Assembly: GCF_900119365.1 (NCBI RefSeq)
Contig: NZ_FPJO01000029.1
Location: forward strand, 23,048 to 87,047
Length of the DNA: 64,000 bases
Direction: 5' to 3'
Source: Streptomyces atratus
GTDB lineage: Bacteria; Actinomycetota; Actinomycetes; Streptomycetales; Streptomycetaceae
Part shown: in pieces, positions 52,326-61,051 of the stretch
How the letters are laid out: each line of letters begins with the position of its first letter
Position numbering within the stretch: the stretch's first letter is position 1
The notes under the pieces: model-generated
What the model was told of the DNA's origin: nothing
Seen by the model: only the letters and a program-made list of their open reading frames with translations
Database searches by the model: none
Translations under genes and position numbers: made by a program

Positions 52326-52860
52326 ATGCGCATACCGAGCGAGGTTCGTGGCCAACTTGCCCTGAGATTCGGAGTGTTGTTCCTTCATCTGAATGAGCGG
52401 CAGCAGCGGCTGGCGCTGGCCGCCGAGGCCCGGCTGCTGGGGCACGGCGGGGTCCGGGCCGTCGCGCGTGCCGCAGGGGTGAGCGAGACGACGGTGCGGA
52501 AGGGTGTCTTCGAGTTGGAGGGCGGTGAGGACCCACTGCCCGATGGCCGGGTCCGCCGGGACGGCGGCGGTCGCAAGAGCGCCGAGAAGCTTGACCGGCT
52601 GCTCGTTCCGGCCTTGCCGGCGCTGGTCGAGCCGGATGAGCGGGCGATCCGATGTCGCCGCTGCGGTGGACGACCAAGTCGCTGCGGTCTCTGGCCGGGG
52701 AGCTGACGCGGCAGGGCCATGCCGCGTCAGCGCCGACCGTGGGCAGGCTGCTGCGCCGCCCGGCGCCAGTTGCGCGCCGGGCGGCCGACTGGTGGTGGCG
52801 CGTCGAACGCCGAAACTGCCTCTACGGAGATCCGCAGGCCGACACAGGGGCGGGTCCGAG
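52326..52860 (+). pseudogene. ISAzo13-type transposase remnant
   Basis: N-terminal part: LNERQQRLALAAEARLLGHG, VRAVARAAGVSETTVRKGVF, RVRRDGGGRKSAEKLDRLLV, PALPALVEPDERA. At about 52650 the frame shifts by one; SPLRWTTKSLRSLAGELTRQ continues the homology in another frame and is lost after GHAASAPTVGRLLRR. The DDE catalytic domain is missing. A dead IS. Confidence 0.8.
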
Positions 52861-52867
52861 CCGACGG

Positions 52868-53455
52868 TCAGACGGTTTGTCTGCTGCGGGCGTACGGCGC
52901 GAACAGCAGCGACCAGTTGCCGACCGTGGTCCGGGCCAGTGCCGTCCCCGGCTCCCCGTCCTCGTCATCGGGGGTCACTTCGTCGGGCCGGAGGCCGGAC
53001 TGAGTGGCAGGCTCCTGGGATCCGGTCCCGGTGTGGACGGGGTCGCCGTCAGCAGGGTCCTCCGTTGCCGCGTCGAGGAGGTAGAGCAGGTGCCCGTGTG
53101 CGGGGCCGGCGTCCCCTGCTTCCAGTGATTGCGTGGTGAAGGTGCGCTGCTCGTCATACCGCACCAGATCTGAGGTCTCCACGGCGGCCTGGACGAGCTG
53201 GGCCCAGTAGGACTCGTCGTGGGCACCTGTGCGCTGGCGCATGTGCCGTGCGGCGTACCGAGCCATGGCCCCTGCGTCGTCGATCAGGGGGGAGAGCACC
53301 TGGTCGGAGGTGAAATCGAAGCCGAACCACAGGCGGCGGCCGTCGAGGGCCAGCGACTCGATACCGCCGACGACGCCGATGCGGCCGGTCAGCCCGGGTG
53401 CTGGATCCGTCACGCTTTCTCCCGGTGTGGTGTCTGAGACTGCGTTGTCTGCCAT
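52868..53455 (-). CDS. hypothetical protein
   Basis: 195 residues, soluble, acidic. It contains GRIGVVGGIESLALDGRRLW, FGFDFTSDQVLSPLIDDAGA and YWAQLVQAAVETSDLVRYDE, with a charged linker and a C-terminus SLLFAPYARSRQTV that ends at the IS remnant. I do not recognise a family. ATG 53455 follows AGAGGGA; the frame is open to 53521. The upstream gap 53456-53964 carries only a simple repeat. Confidence 0.55.
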   Translation of the reverse strand: MADNAVSDTTPGESVTDPAPGLTGRIGVVGGIESLALDGRRLWFGFDFTSDQVLSPLIDDAGAMARYAARHMRQRTGAHDESYWAQLVQAAVETSDLVRYDEQRTFTTQSLEAGDAGPAHGHLLYLLDAATEDPADGDPVHTGTGSQEPATQSGLRPDEVTPDDEDGEPGTALARTTVGNWSLLFAPYARSRQTV

Positions 53456-53813
53456 GGTGGGTCCCTCTTCCGCGGTCGCGTTCACGCTACTGACGGAGTG
53501 TCTATCGCAGAGCACTGACATCGAGTACGCGGTCCGTCAGCCGGGGTTCCGCAGTCTGCCACGGGTCCGATTCAGTCAGCGATCTCTGCCAGGGCGACGG
53601 TACGCCGGAGCCCGCGGGGGAGGCCGAGCCCGGGTCGCCGCGCAACATGCGCAGCTGCAGATCGCACAGCGTGCGCGCGCCCTGCGGGGCGGACGGCTTG
53701 ATGCTCGACTCGGTGGCCCCGGTCGATGCACCTCCCGGTAGGCGTCGAGCGCCTCTGTGCGGGTGGCTGACGGGCCGGGGCCGTCGAACCGCGTCCTCGT
53801 CGTCGGCGTCGCT

Positions 53814-53838
53814 GACGGGACGGGACGGGACGGGACGG
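53814..53838. repeat. pentanucleotide tandem repeat (GACGG x5)
   Basis: Five exact copies in the non-coding region before the ECF sigma gene. Confidence 0.85.
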
Positions 53839-53964
53839 AGGAGCGTCTCGTACTTGTCGTCGACATGCCATGTGACCCAGATCACGGGCCGCAGGTGCAT
53901 CGTGGGCCGCGTGCCAGTGCCTTTTACAGGGTGTAGGCAACCGGCGAGAACAGGGACAGTGCGG

Positions 53965-54471
53965 ATGGAGCAGAGTCGAGCCCGTGCGTTCGACGAGTTC
54001 GTGGCTGCCCGCTGGTCGGTGCTGGTCCACCTGGCCCGTCTGCTCGTCGGAGGCGATCGGCATCGGGCCGAGGACTTGTTGCAGGAGTCCTTGGTCAAGC
54101 TCTGGTTCGTCTGGCCCAAGGTCGCGGATGACGCACCGGAGCCTTACGTCCGCAAGGTGATGGTGCGTGCGGCGGCACGCTCGGGACAGCGGCGTTGGTG
54201 GGGTGAACGCCCCGTCGAACAGCTGCCCGAGGCGGCGGTGGTCGGCGATGTGTCCGCGGACGTGGTGGAGCGTTCTCGGCTGGAGGCCGCGCTGGCCCAG
54301 TTGTCGCCGAAGCAGAGGGTGGCGGTGGTGATGCGCTACTACCAGGACCTGCCCGAAGGGCAGGTGGCGGAGGCGCTCGGGTGCCCGGTGGGCACGGCTC
54401 GGTCCCACGCCGCACGCGGAGTGGCGCAGCTGAGGCAGCTCCTGGGCAATGTGAACGAGCCGGTGCGGTGA
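53965..54471 (+). CDS. ECF sigma factor (SigE-like)
   Basis: 168 residues. Region 2: DEFVAARWSVLVHLARLLVG, HRAEDLLQESLVKLWFVWPK. Region 4: LAQLSPKQRVAVVMRYYQDL, PEGQVAEALGCPVGTARSHA. This is the SigE/SigM-like group common in Streptomyces. ATG 53965 is chosen because it begins region 1.2-like MEQSRARAFDEFV and is behind AGGGA; the open frame runs back to 53647. The next gene, 11 bp downstream, encodes a membrane protein that is probably its regulator. Confidence 0.92.
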   Translation: MEQSRARAFDEFVAARWSVLVHLARLLVGGDRHRAEDLLQESLVKLWFVWPKVADDAPEPYVRKVMVRAAARSGQRRWWGERPVEQLPEAAVVGDVSADVVERSRLEAALAQLSPKQRVAVVMRYYQDLPEGQVAEALGCPVGTARSHAARGVAQLRQLLGNVNEPVR

Positions 54472-54482
54472 AGGGGAACCCC

Positions 54483-54953
54483 ATGGATCACTTCGAGCGG
54501 CAGCTGGCACGGATGATGCGCGACACCGAGGCGCCCGCACCGTTCGAGCCGAAGCACCGGGAACGTCTCCGGGCAGGGGTGCGTGTCCGCTGTCGGAAAC
54601 GGGCCGCGCAGAGGGCAGTCGGCTCCGTCCTGGCCGTTGTCGGTCTCAGTGTCGGGCTGTTCCTGCTGCCCGGCCGTGCGACCCGGGTCGAGCCCAGCCA
54701 CCCCGGCCCACAGCCCGCGGCGAGCCCGTCGCTCTCCGCCCCGCCCGCGACACCCGACGCGTCTCTGAGCGCGCCCCCCTCCTCGGGCACCTCCACTGCC
54801 CCCGCGTCCCCGGGCGAGACCGCTGCAAGCACGCCGCCGGCCACGACCGGGAGTGCGCCCACGGCCACCGAGATCCTGCCGGGGAGCACGGAGGGCGTGT
54901 CGCCGTCCTCGACCTCGGCTCCGCCTTCGGGTACGGCGACCGCGCGGAACTAA
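54483..54953 (+). CDS. membrane protein, probable partner of the ECF sigma factor
   Basis: 156 residues. A short charged cytoplasmic N-terminus (FERQLARMMRDTEAPAPFEP, RLRAGVRVRCRKRAAQ), one membrane helix (VGSVLAVVGLSVGLFLLP), and a Pro/Ser/Thr-rich extracellular tail. The arrangement matches small anti-sigma-like proteins encoded after SigE-group factors, though no zinc (HxxxCxxC) motif is present. ATG 54483 follows GGGGAACCCC. Function inferred from context. Confidence 0.75.
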   Translation: MDHFERQLARMMRDTEAPAPFEPKHRERLRAGVRVRCRKRAAQRAVGSVLAVVGLSVGLFLLPGRATRVEPSHPGPQPAASPSLSAPPATPDASLSAPPSSGTSTAPASPGETAASTPPATTGSAPTATEILPGSTEGVSPSSTSAPPSGTATARN

Positions 54954-54977
54954 CCGTCGACCGCCTCGTTCTCGCTC

Positions 54978-55009
54978 GTCACCCCGTCACCCCGTCACCC
55001 CGTCACCCC
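54978..55009. repeat. 8-bp tandem repeat (GTCACCCC x4)
   Basis: Four exact copies between the sigma operon and the glycosyltransferase operon. Confidence 0.85.
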
Positions 55010-55072
55010 GTAACGCACCGTCGCCCCGAGTGTCTTCGGCCTACCCCGTGCAAGGTCATAAAAGGATAAAAC

Positions 55073-56296
55073 ATGAGAAATCAAGGGTCACTTGCCCTGA
55101 AGGACCTGAGTCGACTGCCGCACCGCGCACCGGTGGCGACGCACCACCCGGAGCCCGTCCTGGACGTGGTCGTCCCCGTGTTCAATGAGGAGAGAGGTTT
55201 GGAGCCGAGCGTGCGGCGGCTCCACGCACACCTGTGCGAGACCTTCCCCTATCCGTTTCGTATCACCATCGCCGACAACGCCAGCACGGACAGCACCCCG
55301 CGGATCGCCGCTCGGCTGGCAGACGAACTGCCCGAAGCGCAGTGGCTTCGGCTGGCCGAGAAGGGGCGCGGCCGGGCGCTGCGTACCGCCTGGTCGCTCT
55401 CGTCGGCCCCCGTACTCGCGTACATGGACGTGGACCTGTCCACGGAACTTACGGCGTTGCTGCCGCTCGTGGCCCCGCTGCTCTCCGGCCACTCCGATAT
55501 CGCCATCGGCACCCGCCTGGCCCCCGGTTCCCGGGTGGTGCGCGGCCCCAAGCGAGAGATCACCTCTCGTTGCTACAACGCCCTCCTGCGCTCCGTCCTC
55601 GCCGTGGGCTTCTCCGACGCGCAGTGCGGATTCAAGGCGGTGCGGCGTGATGTGGCCGAGCGACTGCTGCCCCTCATACAGGACTCAGAGTGGTTCTTCG
55701 ACACCGAACTGCTGGTGATCGCCGAGCGTGCCGGGCTGCGCATCCATGAGGTGCCGGTCGATTGGGTGGACGATCCCGACACCCGGGTCGACATCCTCGC
55801 CACGGCACTGGCCGACCTGCGCGGCATCGCCAGGATCGGCGGGGCACTGGCGCGGGGCACGCTGCCGCCGGGCGGGTCGCTCCGCGACGGTGGCGCCGAC
55901 GCACCGGGCAGGCTCGCCACCCAACTCGTGTGCTTCGCCGCCGTAGGAGCCGTCAGCACCCTCGCATACCTGCTCCTCTACGCGGGGCTGCGCCCGGTGG
56001 CCGGATCCCAGGCCGCCAACGCACTCGCGCTGCTGGTCTGCGCCGTCGCCAACACGGCCGTGAACAGGCGGCTCACCTTCGGCCTCCGTGGCCGCGGCGG
56101 TGTGCTGCGCCACCAGGGCAGGGGCCTGGTCGTCCTCCTGATCGGCCTGGCGCTCACCGGCGGATCGCTCGCCGCCCTGCACCACGCGGTGCCCTCGGCC
56201 GGGCAGTCCACCGAACTCGCCGTACTCCTCGCCGCCAACCTGGCCGCGACACTGCTGCGGTTCCTGTTCTTCCGAGCGTGGGTGTTCCGCGCATGA
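55073..56296 (+). CDS. family 2 glycosyltransferase with GtrA-like membrane domain
   Basis: 407 residues. GT-A domain: LDVVVPVFNEERGLEPSVRR, ITIADNASTDSTPRIAARLA, VLAYMDVDLSTELTALLPLV (DxD), RVVRGPKREITSRCYNALLR, SDAQCGFKAVRRDVAERLLP. The C-terminal 140 residues have four membrane helices of the GtrA/flippase type (LVCFAAVGAVSTLAYLLLYA, NTAVNRRLTFGLRGRGG). It should make polyprenyl-phosphate sugar at the inner face and help its transfer across. ATGA overlap with the next glycosyltransferase marks an operon. No strong ribosome site (AAAGGATAAA). Confidence 0.92.
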   Translation: MRNQGSLALKDLSRLPHRAPVATHHPEPVLDVVVPVFNEERGLEPSVRRLHAHLCETFPYPFRITIADNASTDSTPRIAARLADELPEAQWLRLAEKGRGRALRTAWSLSSAPVLAYMDVDLSTELTALLPLVAPLLSGHSDIAIGTRLAPGSRVVRGPKREITSRCYNALLRSVLAVGFSDAQCGFKAVRRDVAERLLPLIQDSEWFFDTELLVIAERAGLRIHEVPVDWVDDPDTRVDILATALADLRGIARIGGALARGTLPPGGSLRDGGADAPGRLATQLVCFAAVGAVSTLAYLLLYAGLRPVAGSQAANALALLVCAVANTAVNRRLTFGLRGRGGVLRHQGRGLVVLLIGLALTGGSLAALHHAVPSAGQSTELAVLLAANLAATLLRFLFFRAWVFRA

Positions 56297-57573
56297 TCAG
56301 GACCACCGCCCGTACGACCGCGACCGCCACCCTGAGCTGGAACGCGAGGCTGTCGCAGCAGCCCGCCACCACGGGCTCCGACCGCCGGCGCCGGCTGCGC
56401 CGCACAGCCGAGCACTACGGCCCCGTACTGGCCGTCTACGGCACGCTCAAGTTCATCGGCTTCGCCACCTTCATGTGGCTGCTGCACTCCGCCGGGGACT
56501 ACCGCACGAAGCACCCGCGCTTCGGCGGAGGCGCCCACCCGTGGGACGTCCTGGCCAGCTGGGACGGCTGGTGGTACCAGCAGATCGCCGTGCACGGGTA
56601 CGACCCCCAGCTGGTCCCGATCCCCGGCGCCACCGGCCCGATCACCCTCGAAGGGAACTCGGCGGCGTTCTTCCCGCTCTACCCGGCGCTGATGCGGCTG
56701 GTCTCCGAGCTCACCGGCCTCGGCCCGTACGGCGCCGGCCTGCTGGTCTCCGTCGTCGCCTCCTTGGCCGCCGCCCTGGGCATCTACGCCATCACCGAAC
56801 GCCTCGGCGGCAGACGGGCCGGGCTGGCCGCGGCCGGACTCTGGGCCGTCTGGCCCGGTTCCGGCGTGGAGTGGGCGGTCTACTCCGACTCCCTCTACGT
56901 GGCCCTGGCCGTCTGGGCCTGCCATGCCGTCCTGAGCCGCCGCTGGCTCACCGCCGGTCTCCTCACCTGCGTGGCAGGGCTCAACCGGCCCACCGCCGTG
57001 GCGCTGATCGCCGCCGTCGCCGTCGCGGCCCTGCTCGCGCTCCACCGTCGCCGGGACGGCATCCTGCGTCCGGTGGCCGCGATGGCCGTCGCCCCGCTCG
57101 GCCTCCTCGCCTATCTCGGCTGGGTGGGTCACCAAATGGGCGACTACGGCGGCTACTTCAAGCTTCAGTCCGGTGCCTGGGCCCACGAGTGGGACTACGG
57201 CCGGCACACCCTCGACGTCCTCACATCCGTCCCGGTGGGCCACTCCGACTATCTCTCCGCCTGGCCCTTCGCGGACCTGATCGGCGTCGGTGTCGTCCTG
57301 CTCGCGCTCGCACTGCTCCTGCTGCTGATCAGGCTGCGTCCCCCGGCCGTCCTGATGGTCTACACCGTCCTCACCCTCGTCCTCATCCTGGGCAGCCAGC
57401 AGATATTCGGCAACGTCTCCCGCTATCTCCTCCCCCTCTTCCCGCTCTTTCTCCCGCTCGCCCTCGCCCTGCGCCGCCTCAGCCTGACCCACCAGCTCAT
57501 GCTCCTCGGCATCGCAGCCCTGGCTTCCGGCTCGTACGCGGGCTACGGCCTTTTCGAACTCGGCGTCCCGTAA
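56293..57573 (+). CDS. integral membrane glycosyltransferase (PIG-V/mannosyltransferase-like)
   Basis: 426 residues with eight or more membrane helices. Luminal loop after the first helix: HPWDVLASWDGWWYQQIAVH, the WDG/WYxxIAxxGY pattern of GT-C enzymes, followed by AAFFPLYPALMRLV. The next segments are WAVWPGSGVEWAVYSDSLYV and LNRPTAVALIAAVAVAALLA. GT-C transferases use polyprenyl-phosphate sugars, which the upstream gene would supply. ATG 56293 overlaps the upstream stop; the frame further back is an artefact. Ends at 57573 before a truncated third gene. Confidence 0.88.
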   Translation: MIRTTARTTATATLSWNARLSQQPATTGSDRRRRLRRTAEHYGPVLAVYGTLKFIGFATFMWLLHSAGDYRTKHPRFGGGAHPWDVLASWDGWWYQQIAVHGYDPQLVPIPGATGPITLEGNSAAFFPLYPALMRLVSELTGLGPYGAGLLVSVVASLAAALGIYAITERLGGRRAGLAAAGLWAVWPGSGVEWAVYSDSLYVALAVWACHAVLSRRWLTAGLLTCVAGLNRPTAVALIAAVAVAALLALHRRRDGILRPVAAMAVAPLGLLAYLGWVGHQMGDYGGYFKLQSGAWAHEWDYGRHTLDVLTSVPVGHSDYLSAWPFADLIGVGVVLLALALLLLLIRLRPPAVLMVYTVLTLVLILGSQQIFGNVSRYLLPLFPLFLPLALALRRLSLTHQLMLLGIAALASGSYAGYGLFELGVP

Positions 57574-57600
57574 CCGACGGACCCAGGAATGGATGCCCGA

Positions 57601-57738
57601 TGACCACGACCCTGCCCACCGCCAAGCAGTCGGCATCGAGTCGGCACACCGTGATCCCGCACGCGATCCACGTCTGGAAGGTAGGACAAGCTGGCTGCGG
57701 TGGGAGACCTCTCCGCCGGACGGCCTTCCACCGCTGAT
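57601..57738 (+). pseudogene. truncated third gene of the glycosyltransferase operon
   Basis: 45 residues: MTTTLPTAKQSASSRHTVIP then HAIHVWKVGQAGCGG and an Arg-rich end. The start has normal spacing from the upstream gene (27 bp), but the sequence stops at a breakpoint near 57690. The stretch 57739-58100 carries a short frame WELAVTGLVAQVEGHGRHLA that I cannot assign, and nothing else. Confidence 0.4.
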
Positions 57739-58100
57739 ATCAGGATGAGGACGCGGAAATCAGGTGGGTGGCGATCACCATCCCAATCCCTCCGAATGCG
57801 ATGGAGGTTCCTCCGCCGGCTCCTACCGTCTCAAGCTTCGTGCCACTCGCGAAGCCTGCTCTGCCTCTGGTGCGCGTGGGGAGGCCGTGCGGAGTGTGCA
57901 GGGTGCGTTGAATGGGAACTGGCGGTGACCGGACTGGTCGCGCAGGTGGAAGGCCATGGACGGCATCTGGCCGTCGGTGACGCCCGCGCCGTCAATGGTC
58001 TTGTCGCGCTTGCGGGCGGATGCGTGGCCTCCGAGGGGGCGGTGCTGTTCAGCATCGCCGAGGCGTCGCTGGCGGCGGCGGGGACCGGGCCTCGGATCGG

Positions 58101-59360
58101 TCAGGTGAGGCGGTCGGCTTCGCCGAGCAGGTAGCGGCGCTCGACCTGGTTGTCGGTCAGGGCGGCCGCCTCGCGGTACAGCGTCGTCGCACCGCCGACG
58201 TCGCCAGTGATCTGCAGCAGGTGGGCGCGCACCGCGCGTTCCCGTTGCCGGGTGAGAGGGTCCTGATCCAGTCCGTGGCGCTGGTTGAGATCGTCGAGCA
58301 GCGCCATCCCTCGGGCCGGTCCGTAGGCCTGGGCCACCGCAACCACCCGGCTCAGCCGCACCGGCGCGGTCGGGGTGAGCCGTTCAAGCCATAGGTACAA
58401 CATCGCGATCTGCGGCCAGTCCGTCCGCTCCGGCGTCGCGGCCGTCGCGTGCAGGGCCGCGATCGCCGCCTGCAGCTGGTACGGGCCCGTCTCGCGCCGA
58501 CTCCAGACGCCGTCGATCAGCTGGGTCCCCTCGCGGATCAGATCCCGATTCCAGCGCGTGCGGTCCTGCTTGTCCAGCGGCACCAGCCCGCCGTCGTCGC
58601 CGATGCGGGCCGCACGCCGCGATTCGGTGAGCAACATCAGCGCCAGCAGGCCGGTCATCTCGGCGTCTTCCGGCACCGCGTCGCCTAGCATCCGGGTCAG
58701 CCGGATCGCCTCTCCGGTCAGGTCGATGCGGGCGAGTTCGTCACCGGCGGAGGCCGTGTAGCCCTCGTTGAAGATCAAATAGAGCACCCGCATGACGGCG
58801 GTCATGCGGCTGTCCCGGTCGGCGGCGGTCGGCGTGGTGAAGCGGGCGCCGGAGCGGGCCAGCCGCTGTTTGGCGCGGCTGATCCGCGTCCCCAGCGTGG
58901 TTTCGGTCGTTCCATAGGCGTGGGCGATTTCGGCGGTCGTCAGACCGCCGACCGCGCGCAGGGTGAGAGCCACCTGGGAGGCGGTGCTCAGCACGGGGTG
59001 GCAGCAGAGCAGCAGCAGGGTGAGACCATCGTCAGTCTCCTGCGCAGGACCCGCCTGGCGGGCCGGTTCCTGCATGGCCAGTTCGGCCATGCCGACTTCC
59101 TGCTCACGTCGGCGCCGTGCCTGCTCGGAGCGGAGCAGGTCGACCATCCGCCGGTAGCCGATCCGGATCAGCCAGCTGCGCGGTTTCTCCGGTACACCTT
59201 CGGCCGGCCACGTCCGGCTCGCTGCCAGCAGCGCCTCCTGTACCGCGTCCTCGGCGATGTCGAAGCGGCCGAAGCGCCGTACCAACGCGCCGAGCACCTG
59301 CGGCGCTTCGGCGCGGAGCAGGGGCTCGACGTCCGTGGTCGTGTCCGGCCCGTCGTTCAC
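58101..59360 (-). CDS. ECF42-type RNA polymerase sigma factor with C-terminal extension
   Basis: 419 residues. Region 2: LVRRFGRFDIAEDAVQEALL, AASRTWPAEGVPEKPRSWLI; region 4: ALTLRAVGGLTTAEIAHAYG, TTETTLGTRISRAKQRLARS. A long C-terminal TPR-like extension follows (YLIFNEGYTASAGDELARID, LLALMLLTESRRAARIGDDG, AVAQAYGPARGMALLDDLNQ), which defines the ECF42 group. Such factors have no anti-sigma partner and are encoded beside DGPF/YCII proteins, as here. Start 59360 is ATG. It probably recognises the TGTCGA promoters at 60508-60593. Confidence 0.92.
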   Translation of the reverse strand: MNDGPDTTTDVEPLLRAEAPQVLGALVRRFGRFDIAEDAVQEALLAASRTWPAEGVPEKPRSWLIRIGYRRMVDLLRSEQARRRREQEVGMAELAMQEPARQAGPAQETDDGLTLLLLCCHPVLSTASQVALTLRAVGGLTTAEIAHAYGTTETTLGTRISRAKQRLARSGARFTTPTAADRDSRMTAVMRVLYLIFNEGYTASAGDELARIDLTGEAIRLTRMLGDAVPEDAEMTGLLALMLLTESRRAARIGDDGGLVPLDKQDRTRWNRDLIREGTQLIDGVWSRRETGPYQLQAAIAALHATAATPERTDWPQIAMLYLWLERLTPTAPVRLSRVVAVAQAYGPARGMALLDDLNQRHGLDQDPLTRQRERAVRAHLLQITGDVGGATTLYREAAALTDNQVERRYLLGEADRLT

Positions 59361-59409
59361 CGGTCGGGGTGGCGCGCTGTCCGCGCCGGGCCTCGTGGAG
59401 GGCGGCCGG

Positions 59410-59781
59410 TCATGCCGTGAAGTCCTCTCCCATGATCGCCCGGATCTCGATGGGCTCGCCCAGCACCTCTACGATCCGCGAGGCGATGTCCACGGCCCGT
59501 TCCCGGCCGGCCACGTCGATGACGGCGAAGCTGGCCAGGACTTCCTTGAGCTCGGCGAACGGTCCGTCGGTCGCCGTCACGCCGTCCGGGGTCCGGTTCA
59601 CCGTGATGCTGACCGCTGGGTGGCCCAGGCCCTCGGTGGTCACCAGCTCGCCGCTGTCGAGCAGTTCCTTCTCGAACTTCTGGTACGCGGCGAACGCAGC
59701 CAGCGCCTCCTCCGTCGGGGCATCGGCGGTCGCGGCGTCCCAGCCGGCGGCTGACGTGTATCCGAGCAGCAAGTACTTCAC
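59410..59781 (-). CDS. YCII-related (DGPF) protein
   Basis: 123 residues. KYLLLGYTSAAGWDAATADA, then ELVTTEGLGHPAVSITVNRT, the DGPF motif ATDGPFAELKEVLASFAVID and VEVLGEPIEIRAIMG. This small ferredoxin-like fold is the constant partner of ECF42 sigma factors; its biochemical role is unknown. GTG 59781 follows AGAAGGGA and gives the normal N-terminus. The open frame further upstream belongs to the neighbouring pseudogene. 49 bp separate it from the sigma gene, likely one operon. Confidence 0.9.
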   Translation of the reverse strand: MKYLLLGYTSAAGWDAATADAPTEEALAAFAAYQKFEKELLDSGELVTTEGLGHPAVSITVNRTPDGVTATDGPFAELKEVLASFAVIDVAGRERAVDIASRIVEVLGEPIEIRAIMGEDFTA

Positions 59782-59822
59782 GGGATCCCTTCTCCAATCA
59801 TGCTTGGCGATCGTGGGGCAGG

Positions 59823-60475
59823 TCAGCGTGTGCGGCGCAGGGAAAGCGCGAGGACGGTCGTCCAGGTGAAGGCGACCAGCCCGTTCACGGCGATCTGGAT
59901 ACTCATACAGTCCGGCGACATGGGCAATACCGGTACGCATGCGGTGGCGCCGTTCAGCACGGCCCGGGAGGACGGCCCGGTGGAGCATGCATCGCACAGT
60001 GAGCACGATTGCGGCGATGGCCAGGGCACTGTGGGCGGCGACCGCCGAGGCCGAGTGCGCGACGCTGTGCCAGGACATCCGGGCGACCGGCTGGTCCGGG
60101 GTTCCGACCGGGAAACCGCTCTCCGGATCTCCCATGGGGAACAGGCCGGAGGCGATCAGCCCGGCGCCGAAGATCCCGACGAGGATCGGCGGCGCTCGCC
60201 GCCCGACTCCCTCGGTGAGGGTGCACTTGATGCCGGCGGCCAGAGCGAGAGCGCCGAGACCCGCGAGCACGAGCGTCACGATCTGGATCCAGCCGGCACC
60301 ACGGCGAGCTGGCTGATCGGGTGCGGGTGATGTCGAATCCCTCGCGAGTGGCCATCTGGATGACGGCCGATGCGAAGAAGACCGGCCCCGCGAGCGCACC
60401 GGCGACCAGCAGGCGGTCCGAGCGGCGGACGACGGGGACGGGGACGGGGACGGCGATGGTGGCGGTGGCGGTCAT
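59823..60475 (-). pseudogene. DUF998-type membrane protein with frameshifts
   Basis: Starts normally: VRRSDRLLVAGALAGPVFFA, SAVIQMATREGFDITRT. A base missing near 60330 shifts the frame. AGWIQIVTLVLAGLGALALA, GIFGAGLIASGLFPMGDPES and SWHSVAHSASAVAAHSALAI continue in another frame, and SIQIAVNGLVAFTWTTVLAL ends in a third. Each part matches the DUF998 family of six-helix proteins. Either a recent pseudogene or sequence errors. It is the first gene after one of the two mirrored promoters. Confidence 0.8.
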
Positions 60476-60507
60476 GGCTTCCTCCTTGGTGGGTTCTCGC
60501 GGCTACC

Positions 60508-60533
60508 TCGTGGCAGGGTCCGTGATCTCGACA
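60508..60533 (-). promoter_or_regulatory. probable ECF42 promoter toward the DUF998 gene
   Basis: TGTCGA (60533-60528) and CGA (60510-60508) with 17 bp between. The ECF42 group is described as using TGTCGA at -35 and CGA/TC at -10. Confidence 0.65.
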
Positions 60534-60567
60534 CCCTCAAGATGTGATCCACGTCATATTTCAAGGG

Positions 60568-60593
60568 TGTCGAGAACGAGTCGGTGACTTCGA
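60568..60593 (+). promoter_or_regulatory. probable ECF42 promoter toward the gene at 60626
   Basis: TGTCGA (60568-60573) and CGA (60591-60593) with the same 17-bp spacer as the opposite promoter. Confidence 0.65.
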
Positions 60594-60625
60594 GGTAGCC
60601 GCGAGAACCCACCAAGGAGGACGAG

Positions 60626-61051
60626 ATGTCTGAGACCAACCAGCCGAGCGCCGAACTGAAGGCCCTGGATCGCCTGGTCGGCACCTGGGCAGTGACGGGC
60701 GGAGCTGAGGGAACCGTGCGGTACGAGTGGATGCCCGGCCGGTTCTTCCTGAGCCAGCACGTCGAACTCACCCAGTTCGGCGAGCCGATCAGAGGCCTGG
60801 AGATGATCGGGAACCTGCGCCCGTTCGGGGAACCGACCGGCTCGGACGTGATGTCGCGGTACTACGACTCGATGGGCAACACCTTCGACTACGTCTACGA
60901 ACTGACTGGTGACAAGCTCACCATCTGGGCCGGGGCGAAGGGCAGCCCAGCCTTCTTCGAGGGCGCTTTCAGCGCCGACGGCACCACGATGACCGGTGAC
61001 TGGGTCTACCCCGGAGGAGGCGGATACTCATCGACCATGACCAGGATCTGA
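60626..61051 (+). CDS. DUF1579-like small protein
   Basis: 141 residues, likely a lipocalin-like beta barrel. LKALDRLVGTWAVTGGAEGT, VRYEWMPGRFFLSQHVELTQ, YDSMGNTFDYVYELTGDKLT, FSADGTTMTGDWVYPGGGGY. It begins with the same leader and promoter as the divergent DUF998 gene and is a probable target of the ECF42 factor. The ATG at 60626 lies 5-6 bp from AAGGAGG. No catalytic motif is evident. It is followed directly by flavoprotein debris. Confidence 0.85.
   Translation: MSETNQPSAELKALDRLVGTWAVTGGAEGTVRYEWMPGRFFLSQHVELTQFGEPIRGLEMIGNLRPFGEPTGSDVMSRYYDSMGNTFDYVYELTGDKLTIWAGAKGSPAFFEGAFSADGTTMTGDWVYPGGGGYSSTMTRI

Larger units (their letters stand above)
60481..60620. repeat. 30-bp perfect inverted repeat containing both leaders
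   Basis: 60481-60510 and 60591-60620 are exact complements. Each arm holds the ribosome site (CCAAGGAGG) and untranslated leader of one divergent gene, plus the promoter -10 triplet. An inner 12-bp pair (60526-60537 and 60564-60575) carries both -35 boxes. The two 5' regions were therefore duplicated in mirror image or kept identical. Confidence 0.9.

Noticed and set aside
53814..55009. Tandem repeats GACGG x5 and GTCACCCC x4 as functional elements
   Set aside because: Short, low-complexity and intergenic; recorded as repeats only.
55978..57636. Minus-strand frame of 552 codons opposite the glycosyltransferases
   Set aside because: Gly/Glu/Asp-rich antisense frame without motifs.
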